Positions 1-8,643 of a DNA stretch of 55,932 nt are shown here, piece by piece. The DNA comes from an uncultured bacterium (GTDB lineage: Bacteria; Planctomycetota; Phycisphaerae; Phycisphaerales; SM1A02). Location: contig CAIWCL010000214.1 of assembly GCA_903911205.1 (NCBI GenBank), forward strand, positions 1-55,932, in the 5' to 3' direction. Every line of letters starts with the position of its first letter. Position 1 is the stretch's first letter. A model generated the notes under the pieces. That model made no database searches, was not told the origin of the DNA, and saw only the letters and a list, made by a program, of their open reading frames with translations. The position numbers and the translations under genes are program-made.

Positions 1-998
1 ACCAGAAGCAGTACTGGGGCACGCCCGAAGCGGTGGTGTGCATCTACGTCGCCGTCGGCCAGAAGGACTCGACCGTCGCCGGCGTCGTCGAAACGCTCCG
101 CAAGAACGGCGCGCTTGACTACACGATCGTCGTCGTCGCAGGCGCGTCGGCTGCTGCTCCGCTCCAGTACATCGCTCCATACGCGGGTTGCGCGATGGGT
201 GAGTACTTCATGTGGCAGGGTAAAAACGAAGGGAAGGAAGGCAAGTCGCCGAAGCACGTCCTCTGCGTCTACGACGACTTGTCGAAGCAGGCCGTTGCGT
301 ACCGCGAACTTTCGCTCCTCCTCCGTCGTCCGCCGGGTCGCGAAGCGTACCCCGGTGACGTGTTCTACTTGCACTCCCGTCTCCTCGAGCGCGCAACCAA
401 GCTCTCGAACGAAAACGGTGGCGGTTCGCTCACCGCGCTCCCGATCATCGAAACGCAGGAAGGCGACGTGTCGGCATACATCCCGACGAACGTCATCTCG
501 ATCACCGACGGCCAGATCTACCTCCAGCCGGAACTCTTCTCGGCCGGTATTCGTCCCGCCATCAACGTCGGTATTTCGGTGTCGCGCGTCGGTGGTAACG
601 CGCAGATCAAGGCGATGAAGGAAGTCGCCGGCTCGCTGCGTCTTGACCTTGCCGCGTACCGCGAACTCGAAGCGTTCGCGCAGCTCGGTACCGACCTTGA
701 CCCCGCGTCGAAGCGTCAGCTCGATCGCGGCGCACGCATGGTGGAATTGTTGAAGCAAGGTCAGTACAAGCCGTTCGACGTCATCGATCAGTGCATCTCG
801 ATCTTTGCGGCATCCAAGGGCTTCCTCGACGATGTTGCGATTCCCGCGGTGTCGAAGTTCGAAACCGGCATGCTCGAGTACTTCAAGACGCAGAAGAAGG
901 ATCTCCGCGACAAGCTCGTCGCTTCGAAGTCCTTCAAGGGCATTGAAGACGAGTTCAAGGCAGCCGTCGGCGCGTATAAGGCTTCGTTTCGTGCTTGA
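1..998 (+). CDS. atpA: F1F0 ATP synthase subunit alpha, 3' part
   Basis: This is the C-terminal two thirds of the F1 alpha subunit, which binds nucleotide non-catalytically and forms the alpha3-beta3 ring on the cytoplasmic face of the membrane. The reading frame is already open at the left edge, so the start and the P-loop are outside the window. Visible family hallmarks are the VAVGQK segment after the P-loop region, [22 protein letters not shown] and the helical C-terminus with the LDDV turn. The stop is TGA at 996-998. No subunit gamma gene follows; instead there is a 264-bp gap with hairpins and a terminator, then an opposite-strand gene. This copy therefore ends its transcription unit, unlike the usual alpha-gamma-beta-epsilon order. 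Confidence 0.97.
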   Translation, partial: QKQYWGTPEAVVCIYVAVGQKDSTVAGVVETLRKNGALDYTIVVVAGASAAAPLQYIAPYAGCAMGEYFMWQGKNEGKEGKSPKHVLCVYDDLSKQAVAYRELSLLLRRPPGREAYPGDVFYLHSRLLERATKLSNENGGGSLTALPIIETQEGDVSAYIPTNVISITDGQIYLQPELFSAGIRPAINVGISVSRVGGNAQIKAMKEVAGSLRLDLAAYRELEAFAQLGTDLDPASKRQLDRGARMVELLKQGQYKPFDVIDQCISIFAASKGFLDDVAIPAVSKFETGMLEYFKTQKKDLRDKLVASKSFKGIEDEFKAAVGAYKASFRA

Positions 999-1019
999 GC
1001 GTTCGCGAGTTGCGGGCGG

Positions 1020-1135
1020 CTAAAGCTTCGCTTCAGGTGCCCGCTTCGCTCACTTTGGCGTGATTCGCGCCAAAGGTCGCCGCCGCAGCGGCGACCGCAA
1101 GAATGACGACTGCTTCGCAACTTGCTCGCTCAGGC
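1020..1135. repeat. Dispersed intergenic hairpin element, copy 1
   Basis: The segment downstream of atpA carries two adjacent perfect hairpins: TTTGGCG/CGCCAAA (1054-1060 with 1068-1074) and GGTCGCCGC/GCGGCGACC (1075-1083 with 1088-1096). The surrounding words AAGCTTCGCTTC, GGTGCCCGCTT and CCGCCGCAGCGGCGACCGC recur downstream of thyX (about 17633-17760). CGCAACTTGCTCGCTC at the right end of this copy recurs at about 9853. It looks like a REP-like mobile palindromic element rather than coding sequence. Confidence 0.6.
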
Positions 1136-1163
1136 GGGTAGGACGCGAATGAAACAGAATCTC

Positions 1164-1200
1164 ACACGCCGCGCGATGCACTCGTGCGGCGTGTTTCTTT
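1164..1200 (+). terminator. Rho-independent terminator downstream of atpA
   Basis: A perfect 9-bp stem ACACGCCGC (1164-1172) / GCGGCGTGT (1186-1194) is followed by TTCTTT. It lies 165 bases after the atpA stop and before the convergent epimerase gene, so it probably ends the atp transcript. Confidence 0.65.
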
Positions 1201-1262
1201 GAGCGCAGTCCGCGCGCGAGTCGCCAGTCGACGAAGTCGAACCGATTCATCACGCCGACTCC

Positions 1263-2192
1263 TCACACCATCGTCGCAAGGCCCTGCTCGAGATCGACTG
1301 CGGCGGTGAAGCCGAGCAGTTCGCGTGCACGCGTCACCGTCGCCACGCTGTGGCGTACCTCACCGGCACGCGGCGGTTGGAAGTCGAATTGCGCGCGCTT
1401 CCCCAGCACGCGGCCGATGGTCTCGGCAAGCACGCGAATCGACGTCGCGCGGCCGGTTCCCACATTCAGTACCGCGCCACCGAGGCGTGCAGGCGCCTCA
1501 ATCGCCGCGATCACCGCGCGCGCGGCATCGCTCACATGGACGAAGTCGCGCGTCTGCTCGCCGTCGCCGAAAATGATCGCCGGGAGGCCAGCCGCGATGC
1601 GGGTCATGAATCGTGGGATGACAGCCGCATAAGCGTTGTTCGGATCCTGTCGCCTGCCGTACACATTGAAGAATCGCAGCGCTGCCGTATCGATCGCGCG
1701 TGGTTCACTCGATTCCGCCGCGAGCGCGCGCAGCATGCGCTCACACTCGACTTTTGTCGCACCATATGGCGACATCGGGCGAGGCTCCATCGCTTCGTCG
1801 TGCGGAGCGTCGTGATCGCCATACGCACTTGAACTTGCGGCGAACACGATACGTGCAACTCCGGCACGTCGCGCTTCCGCGAGGAGCGTTGCAGTACCGC
1901 CGACATTGACGCGTCGATAGAGTTCCTCCGCGGCCATGCTCTCGGCGACACTCGACCGTGCCGCCAGATGCGCGATGGCTGTTGCGCCATCAACCGCGCG
2001 AGCAACCGCAGCGCGCGATTCGATCGAGCCTTCGACCACCTCGATCGAACTCCACACACGCGCCAGATTCCCAGCATTTCCGCTCGAAAAATCATCGAGA
2101 ACACGCACGCGTCGGCCGCGTTCCACAAGGGCTTCGCAGAGATGCGAACCGATGAAGCCGGCACCGCCTGTGACGAGAATGACCCCGCTCAC
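1263..2192 (-). CDS. NAD-dependent epimerase/dehydratase (UDP-glucose 4-epimerase type)
   Basis: A 309-residue extended short-chain dehydrogenase that would interconvert nucleotide sugars in the cytoplasm. The N-terminus has the NAD-binding glycine motif TGGAGFIGSH within the first 15 residues. The catalytic Tyr-Lys pair follows in SPYGATK, preceded by the AASSSAYGD strand. RFFNVYGRRQDP and FGDGEQTRDFVHV are typical of the GalE/RmlB branch, and substrate specificity cannot be read. I chose the GTG at 2192 because the glycine motif follows at once and because it overlaps the pcp stop as GTGA, implying translational coupling. The open frame extends to 2444 but that part has no family similarity. 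It is the last gene of a three-gene unit with pcp and cytosine deaminase. Confidence 0.88.
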   Translation of the reverse strand: MSGVILVTGGAGFIGSHLCEALVERGRRVRVLDDFSSGNAGNLARVWSSIEVVEGSIESRAAVARAVDGATAIAHLAARSSVAESMAAEELYRRVNVGGTATLLAEARRAGVARIVFAASSSAYGDHDAPHDEAMEPRPMSPYGATKVECERMLRALAAESSEPRAIDTAALRFFNVYGRRQDPNNAYAAVIPRFMTRIAAGLPAIIFGDGEQTRDFVHVSDAARAVIAAIEAPARLGGAVLNVGTGRATSIRVLAETIGRVLGKRAQFDFQPPRAGEVRHSVATVTRARELLGFTAAVDLEQGLATMV

Positions 2193-2839
2193 GCGCGTTG
2201 CTCCGTTGTGGGTTGCATGATCGCGCGCGCAAGCACTTCGAGCGCTGCATGCACGCCCCGTGCAGTCGTTTCTGCATCCATCGATGGTCCGCCGCGCACG
2301 GCCGCTTGTTCCGGAAGTTGCGGAATGTGCACGAAGCCCGCGGCGGCGCATGGCGCGCCGTTGAGCAATCGGAACATGAGCTCGTTGCAGAGGAAAGTGC
2401 CTGCGCTGAGCGAGAGTTGCGCCGGAACGCCCGCCGATTCGCATGCGGTAAGCATCGCGCGCAACGGCAGCGTTGCAAAGTGCGCATTCGGTGCGCCTTC
2501 GATGACGGTCGTATCGCTCAACTGCACGCCTGCATTGTCCGCAATGCGTGCATCACGCAGATTGATGGCCACGCGCTCGAAGTGGACGCGGTCGGCTTTC
2601 GCGTTCTCGCCAAGCGCAACGACTGCATCAGGACGCATACTTTCGAGAAGCGGAAGGAAGGTCGCCCATGCACTGCCCGCGCGCTCGCCAGTCACCACCG
2701 GAAGCGTGATGGAGATGCGCGAACCGATGGCGCACGGGGACTTCACAAGAAGCCGCGCGACTTCCATTGTGGGGTTCACAGCGCTCCCACCAAATGGCTC
2801 GAAACTTGTGACGAGGATACATGGCCGCGCACTACTCAC
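2189..2839 (-). CDS. pcp: Pyroglutamyl-peptidase I
   Basis: A 216-residue cytoplasmic cysteine peptidase of family C15 that removes N-terminal pyroglutamate from peptides. The family landmarks are in order: TSFEPFGG near the N-terminus, the catalytic Glu in HFERVAIN (E88), the nucleophile in SAGTFLCNELMF (C151) and the His in GFVHIPQLPEQ (H171). The length matches the usual 200-220 residues. Its ATG overlaps the stop of the upstream cytosine deaminase by four bases (ATGA), and its own stop overlaps the GTG of the epimerase, so the three are probably made from one mRNA. No metabolic link between the three products is obvious. Confidence 0.93.
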   Translation of the reverse strand: MSSARPCILVTSFEPFGGSAVNPTMEVARLLVKSPCAIGSRISITLPVVTGERAGSAWATFLPLLESMRPDAVVALGENAKADRVHFERVAINLRDARIADNAGVQLSDTTVIEGAPNAHFATLPLRAMLTACESAGVPAQLSLSAGTFLCNELMFRLLNGAPCAAAGFVHIPQLPEQAAVRGGPSMDAETTARGVHAALEVLARAIMQPTTEQRA

Positions 2840-3303
2840 TCGCCAATGTCCTCGGCCCAGAGGTCAGGCTTCTCGCGTTGCATGCGTTCCATGAGTGCGA
2901 TGCAGCGAGCGTCATCGACCACGAGCAATTCTGCGCCATTTGCGCGCATCCAATCTTCGGCGCCCATGAAGGTGCGATTTTCACCGATCACGACGCGCGG
3001 GATCTTGAAGAGGATCGCGGTGCCCGAGCACATGCAGCAGGGTGAGAGCGTCGATACAAGCGTGAGCGATCGCCAATCGCGTCGTCGACCAGCGCGACGA
3101 ATGCAGTCGACTTCGGCGTGTGCGGTGGGATCGCCAGATTGAACGCGTTGGTTGTGCCCAGCGGCGACCACGTTGCCGCGTGCGTCAAGCAGCGAACTCC
3201 CGATTGGGATGCCGCCTTCGCGCCAGCCCTTTTCAGCCATTTCAATCGCAGCGTCGAGGCCGCGTTGTACCCAAGTTGGATCGATGGACTTGCGCTGCAT
3301 CAT
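2836..3303 (-). CDS. Cytosine deaminase, fungal (FCY1) type
   Basis: A 155-residue zinc deaminase that would convert cytosine to uracil in pyrimidine salvage. It resembles the small yeast enzyme rather than the unrelated large bacterial CodA: GGIPIG near residue 30, zinc and catalytic motif HAE (62-64), PCCMC (88-92) supplying the two zinc cysteines, VIGENRTF after it, VVDD near 130 and the C-terminal W149 with the EDIGE ending that closes the active site in the yeast protein. Length matches (yeast about 158). I chose ATG 3303; a GTG at 3333 would add ten residues without similarity. A related nucleoside-deaminase activity is the main alternative. First gene of the coupled trio with pcp and the epimerase. 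Confidence 0.85.
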   Translation of the reverse strand: MMQRKSIDPTWVQRGLDAAIEMAEKGWREGGIPIGSSLLDARGNVVAAGHNQRVQSGDPTAHAEVDCIRRAGRRRDWRSLTLVSTLSPCCMCSGTAILFKIPRVVIGENRTFMGAEDWMRANGAELLVVDDARCIALMERMQREKPDLWAEDIGE

Positions 3304-3363
3304 CGGATGCTCATCGGTTCCTGATTGGTACACGCATGCATTTTCCGGAGAAATCGGCTTGTA

Positions 3364-5163
3364 TCACGGCAGGTTTCCGCGGTTCGGAAGCGGCGTCGCA
3401 CCTGCGTAGTCGCTGGAGCGGAGGATGTAGAGCGCGTGCTGCGCGCGCGAGCATGCGGTCAGGATCGCTTCAAACTCAACGTTCGGTCCGCTGCCCGTGA
3501 CATCGTGCAGAATCACCACTGGAACCTCAAGTCCTTTGAAGCGGTGCAGCGTTTCGCGACGGAGACACGGGCCGTGTTCAGGCGTTCGACGCGAAGCCTG
3601 CTCGAGCGAAAGAAGCGGAAGCTCGGCGAGTTCGGTGAGAGACGCAAGCGAGGTGCGCTCGTGACGGAACGGCGAGATGAGCACGATGTCGTCGGGGCGC
3701 ACATCTTCCGACTCGACAAGATGCCGCACGATGCGCTCGATCGCGTGGTGCACAGACGTTGTATCGCCCTGCGGGTAACTCCAAACGACTACGGGCTGCC
3801 CGCTTCGCATGGATGGCGGCGCATGAAGCCCCCCAAGTCGTTCCGGGTGGAGCTCGCGCAGAAAGGCGGTAATCGACGCTGAGTTCCGCAGATTTTCGGA
3901 GAGCACAAGCGGCTGTCCGAAACGCGCTTCGATCTCATCGGTGGTGGCGCTGGTGTAGAGGCGCTGGTTCGGATCGTGGAAGAACGCAACGCGCGGTCGA
4001 GCGCGGTGGGTGGTGCGCGCGAGTGCGTCGACGGCATCGAGCATCGCGGGTGTGAAATCCTGGCCTTCGTCGATGACGATCGAGTCGAACTCGCCGAGGG
4101 CACCCGCTCGGGCTGCTTCGATGAGTGCCGTCACGAGCGCATCGAAGTGCGCTTGGCCCGCATCTTCTGGGGGAATCGCAGTATTCGTACTTGCGTGTGC
4201 CGCGGCGGCGGCGAGAGCGTGGAATCGCGCGACGACGAGCGAGCGTGTGCGGATCGAAGCGAGTTGGGTTTCGGGGCGCGTCGGATCTGCGCGCAGGCGT
4301 GCGGTGAGTGACGCCGCGAGCGGAATGTTGTAACAGAGTACGAGCGTTCGCAGCCCGTCCGCGTGGTCGTTCGCGGCGCGACGTAGTGCGGCGTAGGTCT
4401 TGCCGGTTCCCGGGAAACCGCGCACATGCAGGCGATCGATCGTGTGCGCTGCGTCGATGATCGATCGCACGGGCCGCAAGATGTCGGTTTCGATGGCGCG
4501 CGCTTGGCGAATCTCATCTCGGACGCCGAGTCGCGTGCGGGTTTCGGGCAGGATGTGACGTGCGACGAGTTCGGGGACGCACGAGTCGTCGCCGCAGGCG
4601 ACCTCGGGGTAGCGCGCGGCGAGCGCGTTGAAGAGATCCTCGATGTTCGCGAGCAGTCGCGCGGGATCGTTGCTGACGCGGCTATCGAGGACGTGGCCTT
4701 GCGCATCGGGCGGCAGTGAATCGGCACGGATTTCAATATCCGGAGTCGCGATGAGCCAGCCGTGGAGGTATGGCGGATGCGTCTTGTCGTGGAGTGCCTG
4801 TGACGCAAGCAGGTTGACGAGCGCGTACATCGCAGCGATCGCTTGCTTCGGTGCGCCGCGGCCGTCGCGGCGAATCTGCGTACCAACGCGACGATGCCAA
4901 CCGTTCGTCGGGTCGAAGCGGTAATCGCCACCCTTTACCTCGATGACAAGCATGCCGCGCGTGGGATCGATGACGAGGAAATCGATCTCGCGGGTGCCGA
5001 CGCGGTCGGGATCTTGGACGAGGAGATTTTGGACGACCGTCCACGGTTGGTCGACGAGTGCGGCTTCGAGCATGCGCCGAAATGCGAGCTCGGGCTCGTT
5101 GGACGGGCGTGTGGCGCCTTCGGGCCAGATTTCGTCAGGAATGGCCGGGACGAATGTCGCCAT
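3364..5163 (-). CDS. NERD-domain nuclease fused to superfamily 1 helicase
   Basis: A 599-residue protein joining a nuclease-related domain to a UvrD/Rep-like ATPase. The NERD part (about 25-120) shows the nuclease core REIDFLV (D61) and IEVKGG (E75, K77). The helicase part has Walker A GFPGTGKT (249-256), Walker B IVIDEGQD (361-369), motif V-like HRFKGLEVPVV (540-550) and motif VI-like CSRAQHALY near 571. A DNA repair or defence role is plausible, but no partner gene sits beside it. ATG 5163 is preferred to the longer frame (5253): the protein similarity starts here and a TACACT box lies six bases upstream. Nested palindromes just upstream suggest a repressor site. Confidence 0.85.
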   Translation of the reverse strand: MATFVPAIPDEIWPEGATRPSNEPELAFRRMLEAALVDQPWTVVQNLLVQDPDRVGTREIDFLVIDPTRGMLVIEVKGGDYRFDPTNGWHRRVGTQIRRDGRGAPKQAIAAMYALVNLLASQALHDKTHPPYLHGWLIATPDIEIRADSLPPDAQGHVLDSRVSNDPARLLANIEDLFNALAARYPEVACGDDSCVPELVARHILPETRTRLGVRDEIRQARAIETDILRPVRSIIDAAHTIDRLHVRGFPGTGKTYAALRRAANDHADGLRTLVLCYNIPLAASLTARLRADPTRPETQLASIRTRSLVVARFHALAAAAAHASTNTAIPPEDAGQAHFDALVTALIEAARAGALGEFDSIVIDEGQDFTPAMLDAVDALARTTHRARPRVAFFHDPNQRLYTSATTDEIEARFGQPLVLSENLRNSASITAFLRELHPERLGGLHAPPSMRSGQPVVVWSYPQGDTTSVHHAIERIVRHLVESEDVRPDDIVLISPFRHERTSLASLTELAELPLLSLEQASRRTPEHGPCLRRETLHRFKGLEVPVVILHDVTGSGPNVEFEAILTACSRAQHALYILRSSDYAGATPLPNRGNLP

Positions 5164-5204
5164 CACTCGAGTGTAACGGTGCCTGGCACGTGCCGTGCAC
5201 CGTT
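5164..5204 (-). promoter_or_regulatory. Promoter with nested palindromes upstream of the NERD-helicase gene
   Basis: On the minus strand TACACT (5175-5170) lies six bases before ATG 5163. The spacer is part of a perfect palindrome CACTCGAGTG (5164-5173). Next to it, AACGGTGC (5175-5182) pairs with GCACCGTT (5197-5204), enclosing another palindrome GGCACGTGCC (5185-5194). This arrangement looks like a -10 box flanked by operators. Confidence 0.5.
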
Positions 5205-5214
5205 GAAATTGAAA

Positions 5215-5240
5215 GCGGCCCGCGCTGTTGCGCGGGCCGC
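5215..5240 (-). terminator. Terminator hairpin after ftsK
   Basis: A perfect 10-bp stem GCGGCCCGCG / CGCGGGCCGC with a six-base loop (CTGTTG on the plus strand). On the minus strand it is followed by TTTCAATTTC, as expected for ending the ftsK transcript about 100 bases after its stop. Confidence 0.65.
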
Positions 5241-5269
5241 TTGGAGGCTTCACATTGTGACGACTTCAC

Positions 5270-5317
5270 CCCGTCATCCCGTCACCCCGTCATCCCGTCA
5301 CCCCGTCACCCCGTCAC
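5270..5317. repeat. Six tandem 8-bp units CCCGTCAY
   Basis: Six consecutive copies of CCCGTCAC or CCCGTCAT occur with no interruption, the first four alternating as a 16-bp double unit. They lie between the ftsK stop and its terminator, so they would be in the ftsK 3' untranslated RNA. Confidence 0.9.
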
Positions 5318-5340
5318 GAACGGCGCTGCACGACGCACTC

Positions 5341-8055
5341 TCACTCTTCATCGTGGAACTTCAGCGCATCGCTGTCGGCGTCGGAGTTGTCGTAGTGCGA
5401 CTGGAACACCGTGCCGCTGCGCTCTTGCTCATCGCGCAGTTCCTGCATGCGCTTCCATTCGTCCATGGTCACGATGACTTCGCGCGCGACCGAACCCTTG
5501 TGCTCGCCGAGGATGCCCGCGAGGCCCATCTGGTCGACAAGCCGTGACGCGCGGCCGTAGCCGATCGCCAAGCGTCGCTGAAGGAGCGACACGCTTCCGC
5601 GGCCCGATTCGATGATGATCTCGACGGCCTTGTCGAAGAGTTCGTCGCGCTCGGTTTCGACCGCGCCGCCTTCGCCTGCATCGCCTGAGCTGCCGCTGTT
5701 CGCCACCTGTCCCGAGCGGATGGTGAGGAGCTGACGCTCGAAGCTTGGCGCAGCAACCGTCTTCAAGAACTTCGTGACCGCGCGGGCTTCCTTGTCATCG
5801 ACGAGCGTGCCTTGGCAGCGGCGCGCGTCGGTCTGGCTCGGCGTGACGACCAACATGTCGCCTTGACCAAGCAAGAGTTCCGCGCCCTTTTGGTCGAGCA
5901 CGATGCGGCTGTCGGTACCCGACGCGACCTTGAAGCCGACGCGGCAGGGCATGTTCGACTTGATGAGGCCGGTGACGACGGTCGCCTGCGGACGCTGCGT
6001 CGCGAGGATGAGGTGGATACCAACCGCGCGCGCCTTCTGTGCGATGCGCACGATCGATTGCTCGACCTCCTTGTTCGTCATCATGAGGTCCGCGAGCTCG
6101 TCGATCACGAACACCATGTACGGGAGCTTCTTCGGCACCTTCGCCCATTCGACCTCGTCGGCGGGGGCGATGGTTTCCTTGAGTTCCGTCTCGCTGAGCG
6201 CGTTGAAGCCCTTGATGTCGCGGACGCCCGCTTCCTTCAGGAGTTCGTAGCGCTCTTCCATCTTGTTGACGGCCCATTCGAGGATCGCGGCTGCCTTGCC
6301 CATCTCGGTGATGACGGGGCAGGCGAGGTGCGGGATCTCGCTGAACTGCGCCATTTCGACCATCTTTGGGTCGACGAGCACGAGCTTGAGTTCATCCGGA
6401 CGCTTCGTGTAGAGCCACGACATGATGATCGTGTTCATGCAGACCGACTTACCAGAGCCGGTCGTACCCGCGATCAGCATGTGCGGCATCTTGGTGAGGT
6501 CGAGGACAAGCGGCTCGCCCGCTGAATCCTTGCCAAGGAACATTGGCAGCATCATGCCGGACGCATGTCCGCTCGACATGAGTTCCTTGAGGCGGACCTT
6601 TTCCTTCTGCTTGTTCGGAACTTCGATGCCGACCGCGGTGCGGCCGACCATGTTCGGAATGATGCGCACGTTCGGTGCTTGCAGCGCGCGGGCGATGTCC
6701 TTCGAAATCGTCTCGAGGCGCGCGACGCGCGTTCCCGCGGCGAGTTCGACGGAGTAGAGCGTGACGACGGGGCCCGACTCGATGTGGGTGATCTCGCCTT
6801 CGAGGCCGTAGGTTGAGAGCGTGCGTGTGAGCAGTTCCGCCTGCTCGCGGACGTACGCTTCCATCTTCTCGCTGTAGTTGCCTTCGGGTTCTTCGAGGAG
6901 TTCGAGCGTGGGGAACTGGTAGCCCTCGTAGTTCTCGGTGCGCGGGATGTCTTCGTCGCGCAGTTTCGTCGGAGCGGTCTTCGCGGTCATCTTGATCGGG
7001 AGCTTCTCGATCTTCGCGCGGAGTTCGTCTTCGGAAAGCGGAGCGCGTGCGTCGCCTGTCTCGGCGACAGGCTTCGTTTCGGTGATGGCGCTGGTCGAAG
7101 TCGGGGTCGAGGTCGAAGTCGAGGTCGAAGTCGAGGTCGAAGGGACATCCAGCTCGTTCGACTCCTCTTCGCTGTCGATCTCATCGCTGTCCTCAAGTTC
7201 GCTCGTGCTTTCGTCATCAAGAAGATCGTCGTCCGCATCGACTTCTGTGTCTTCCTCAGAGTCTTCTGCATCAACCTCATCCGCTTCGACAGGCTTCGCG
7301 ACCGCCACTGCCGGCCGTGACGACGAACGGCGCGCCGCTGATGGACGACGCGCGCCTGCCACCGCCGGTTGCGGGAACATCGCGGAGAAGCGCTCGCGAA
7401 GCGAGACGAACAAACCTTTCCAGTCGTACTCCCATACGGGCGCAAGGAACGCAAGCGATCGCTTCATTGCACCTGGCAACATCGCAACCAACGCATCCGC
7501 GGCGACGATGGCACCGACCGCCAGACCCGCCAGGAACGCGATGGACGCGCCAACAGGGCCGAAGCGCGCATGCATCTCGTCGGCAAAGAACATCGGAACG
7601 AGTCCCGCGTCGACACCGGTGAGCGGGCCGACCGTTGGGAACCACTCCGCGTGCAACGCGCCAAACGCACACATCGCGATCAAGCAGCCGACAAAGCGCA
7701 CGAAGGGATGCGCGATCGGTCGACCGACCGCCGCGAAACCGAGCAGCACGCCGAAGTAGGCGACCGGAATCCACACGCCGAACCCGAGCGTCGAGTAGAG
7801 CCAGTACGCCGCCGCTGCGCCGAAGCGGCCGCAAAGGTTGAGCGGAGGGTCTGTTGGTGTCGCGACGACGTGCGTCGGCCAATCGGTCGACCGGAAGCTC
7901 GCGAGGCTCGCGAACAAGCACACGTAGAGTGCTGCGAGCAGCACCCAAACGATGCGACGACGGTTGAGGTCGCCGTCGTTGGCGGGAGTGGTTCCATCCG
8001 TATCAACCTCAGCCGCGCTTGCGCGCGTTGAGCCATTCCGAGCAGTCTTTGCCAT
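5341..8055 (-). CDS. ftsK: DNA translocase FtsK/SpoIIIE
   Basis: A 904-residue membrane-anchored ATPase that pumps chromosomal DNA through the division septum. Hydrophobic segments fill residues 35-190 (membrane domain). A charged linker (about 240-340) is rich in Asp/Glu and contains a Ser-Thr dipeptide run. The motor has Walker A GTTGSGKS (530-537), Walker B LVLVDPKMVE (558-567) and DELADLMM. The C-terminal gamma winged helix (SGRGSVSLLQRRLAIGYGRA) reads polar KOPS-like sites. ATG 8055 is preferred over the open frame up to 8244, whose extra residues are Arg/Pro-rich and lack similarity. It is divergent from the dehydratase-ACP cluster, with 183 bp between. Confidence 0.95.
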   Translation of the reverse strand: MAKTARNGSTRASAAEVDTDGTTPANDGDLNRRRIVWVLLAALYVCLFASLASFRSTDWPTHVVATPTDPPLNLCGRFGAAAAYWLYSTLGFGVWIPVAYFGVLLGFAAVGRPIAHPFVRFVGCLIAMCAFGALHAEWFPTVGPLTGVDAGLVPMFFADEMHARFGPVGASIAFLAGLAVGAIVAADALVAMLPGAMKRSLAFLAPVWEYDWKGLFVSLRERFSAMFPQPAVAGARRPSAARRSSSRPAVAVAKPVEADEVDAEDSEEDTEVDADDDLLDDESTSELEDSDEIDSEEESNELDVPSTSTSTSTSTSTPTSTSAITETKPVAETGDARAPLSEDELRAKIEKLPIKMTAKTAPTKLRDEDIPRTENYEGYQFPTLELLEEPEGNYSEKMEAYVREQAELLTRTLSTYGLEGEITHIESGPVVTLYSVELAAGTRVARLETISKDIARALQAPNVRIIPNMVGRTAVGIEVPNKQKEKVRLKELMSSGHASGMMLPMFLGKDSAGEPLVLDLTKMPHMLIAGTTGSGKSVCMNTIIMSWLYTKRPDELKLVLVDPKMVEMAQFSEIPHLACPVITEMGKAAAILEWAVNKMEERYELLKEAGVRDIKGFNALSETELKETIAPADEVEWAKVPKKLPYMVFVIDELADLMMTNKEVEQSIVRIAQKARAVGIHLILATQRPQATVVTGLIKSNMPCRVGFKVASGTDSRIVLDQKGAELLLGQGDMLVVTPSQTDARRCQGTLVDDKEARAVTKFLKTVAAPSFERQLLTIRSGQVANSGSSGDAGEGGAVETERDELFDKAVEIIIESGRGSVSLLQRRLAIGYGRASRLVDQMGLAGILGEHKGSVAREVIVTMDEWKRMQELRDEQERSGTVFQSHYDNSDADSDALKFHDEE

Positions 8056-8116
8056 GGTCCTGATATCGGCTCGGCGGACGCGAAAAGCCCAAGGAACGCG
8101 AGGGCGATCTTGCCGC

Positions 8117-8139
8117 CGGTTCGGTCGCCCGCCGAACCG
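8117..8139. promoter_or_regulatory. Hairpin in the ftsK / dehydratase divergent intergenic region
   Basis: A perfect 8-bp inverted repeat CGGTTCGG (8117-8124) / CCGAACCG (8132-8139) with a 7-base spacer lies midway between the two divergent starts. It could be an operator or an mRNA leader hairpin; nothing else distinguishes the region. Confidence 0.3.
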
Positions 8140-8225
8140 TCCGCGACCCGGCGGAACGGCCACCGTCCGACCGCTCGGTCGAGGCTGTGGATCCGCCAAC
8201 CTCCCCAACCGAGGCCCATTACCGC

Positions 8226-8231
8226 TACCTT
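8226..8231 (+). promoter_or_regulatory. TACCTT -10-like box of the FabZ-like gene
   Basis: GCTACCTT ends seven bases before ATG 8239 and there is no Shine-Dalgarno sequence. It fits the recurrent near-leaderless start pattern of this window. Confidence 0.45.
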
Positions 8232-8238
8232 CTCCGCC

Positions 8239-8643
8239 ATGCACTTTCGGCTCGTCGACCGGTTCCTCGAACTCACCGATTCATCCGCCGTCGCCGTCAA
8301 AAACGTGACGGCGGCGGAGGAGTACCTCCAGGATCACTTCCCGGGCTTCCCGGTTCTGCCCGGGGTCTTCATGGTCGAAGCGCTGACCCAAGCCGCGCGC
8401 GCGGTCATGGAGAAGCGCGGTACGCCCCGGATGGTGCTTGGAGAGGTGAAGGCTCTTCGCTACGGGAGTTTCGTTCGTCCGGGCGAGACGCTCAAGGTCG
8501 AAGTCACGTTGGAGAAGACGAAGGACGACGGAACCGTCGTGTTCAAGGCACAGGGAACGGTCTTGCGAGGCGCGTCAGACCCAGCCGCCCCGGCCGAAAC
8601 GGCCGTCGCGGGCCGCCTTATACTGCGCCCCCTCCGAAACTGA
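8239..8643 (+). CDS. 3-hydroxyacyl-ACP dehydratase, FabZ-like (first of two)
   Basis: A 134-residue hotdog-fold protein expected to dehydrate 3-hydroxyacyl-ACP in fatty-acyl chain elongation. The motif DHFPGFPVLPG followed by VEALTQAA corresponds to the FabZ active site, with catalytic His33 and Glu47 at the normal 14-residue spacing. VKALRYGSFVRPGE matches the second FabZ strand region. The start at ATG 8239 follows a TACCTT box; the frame is open upstream without similarity. It is followed by an unusual ACP gene and a second dehydratase on the same strand, which suggests a dedicated acyl-chain pathway rather than bulk fatty-acid synthesis. It could also be a non-catalytic partner in a heterodimer, but both catalytic residues are present. 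Confidence 0.87.
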   Translation: MHFRLVDRFLELTDSSAVAVKNVTAAEEYLQDHFPGFPVLPGVFMVEALTQAARAVMEKRGTPRMVLGEVKALRYGSFVRPGETLKVEVTLEKTKDDGTVVFKAQGTVLRGASDPAAPAETAVAGRLILRPLRN

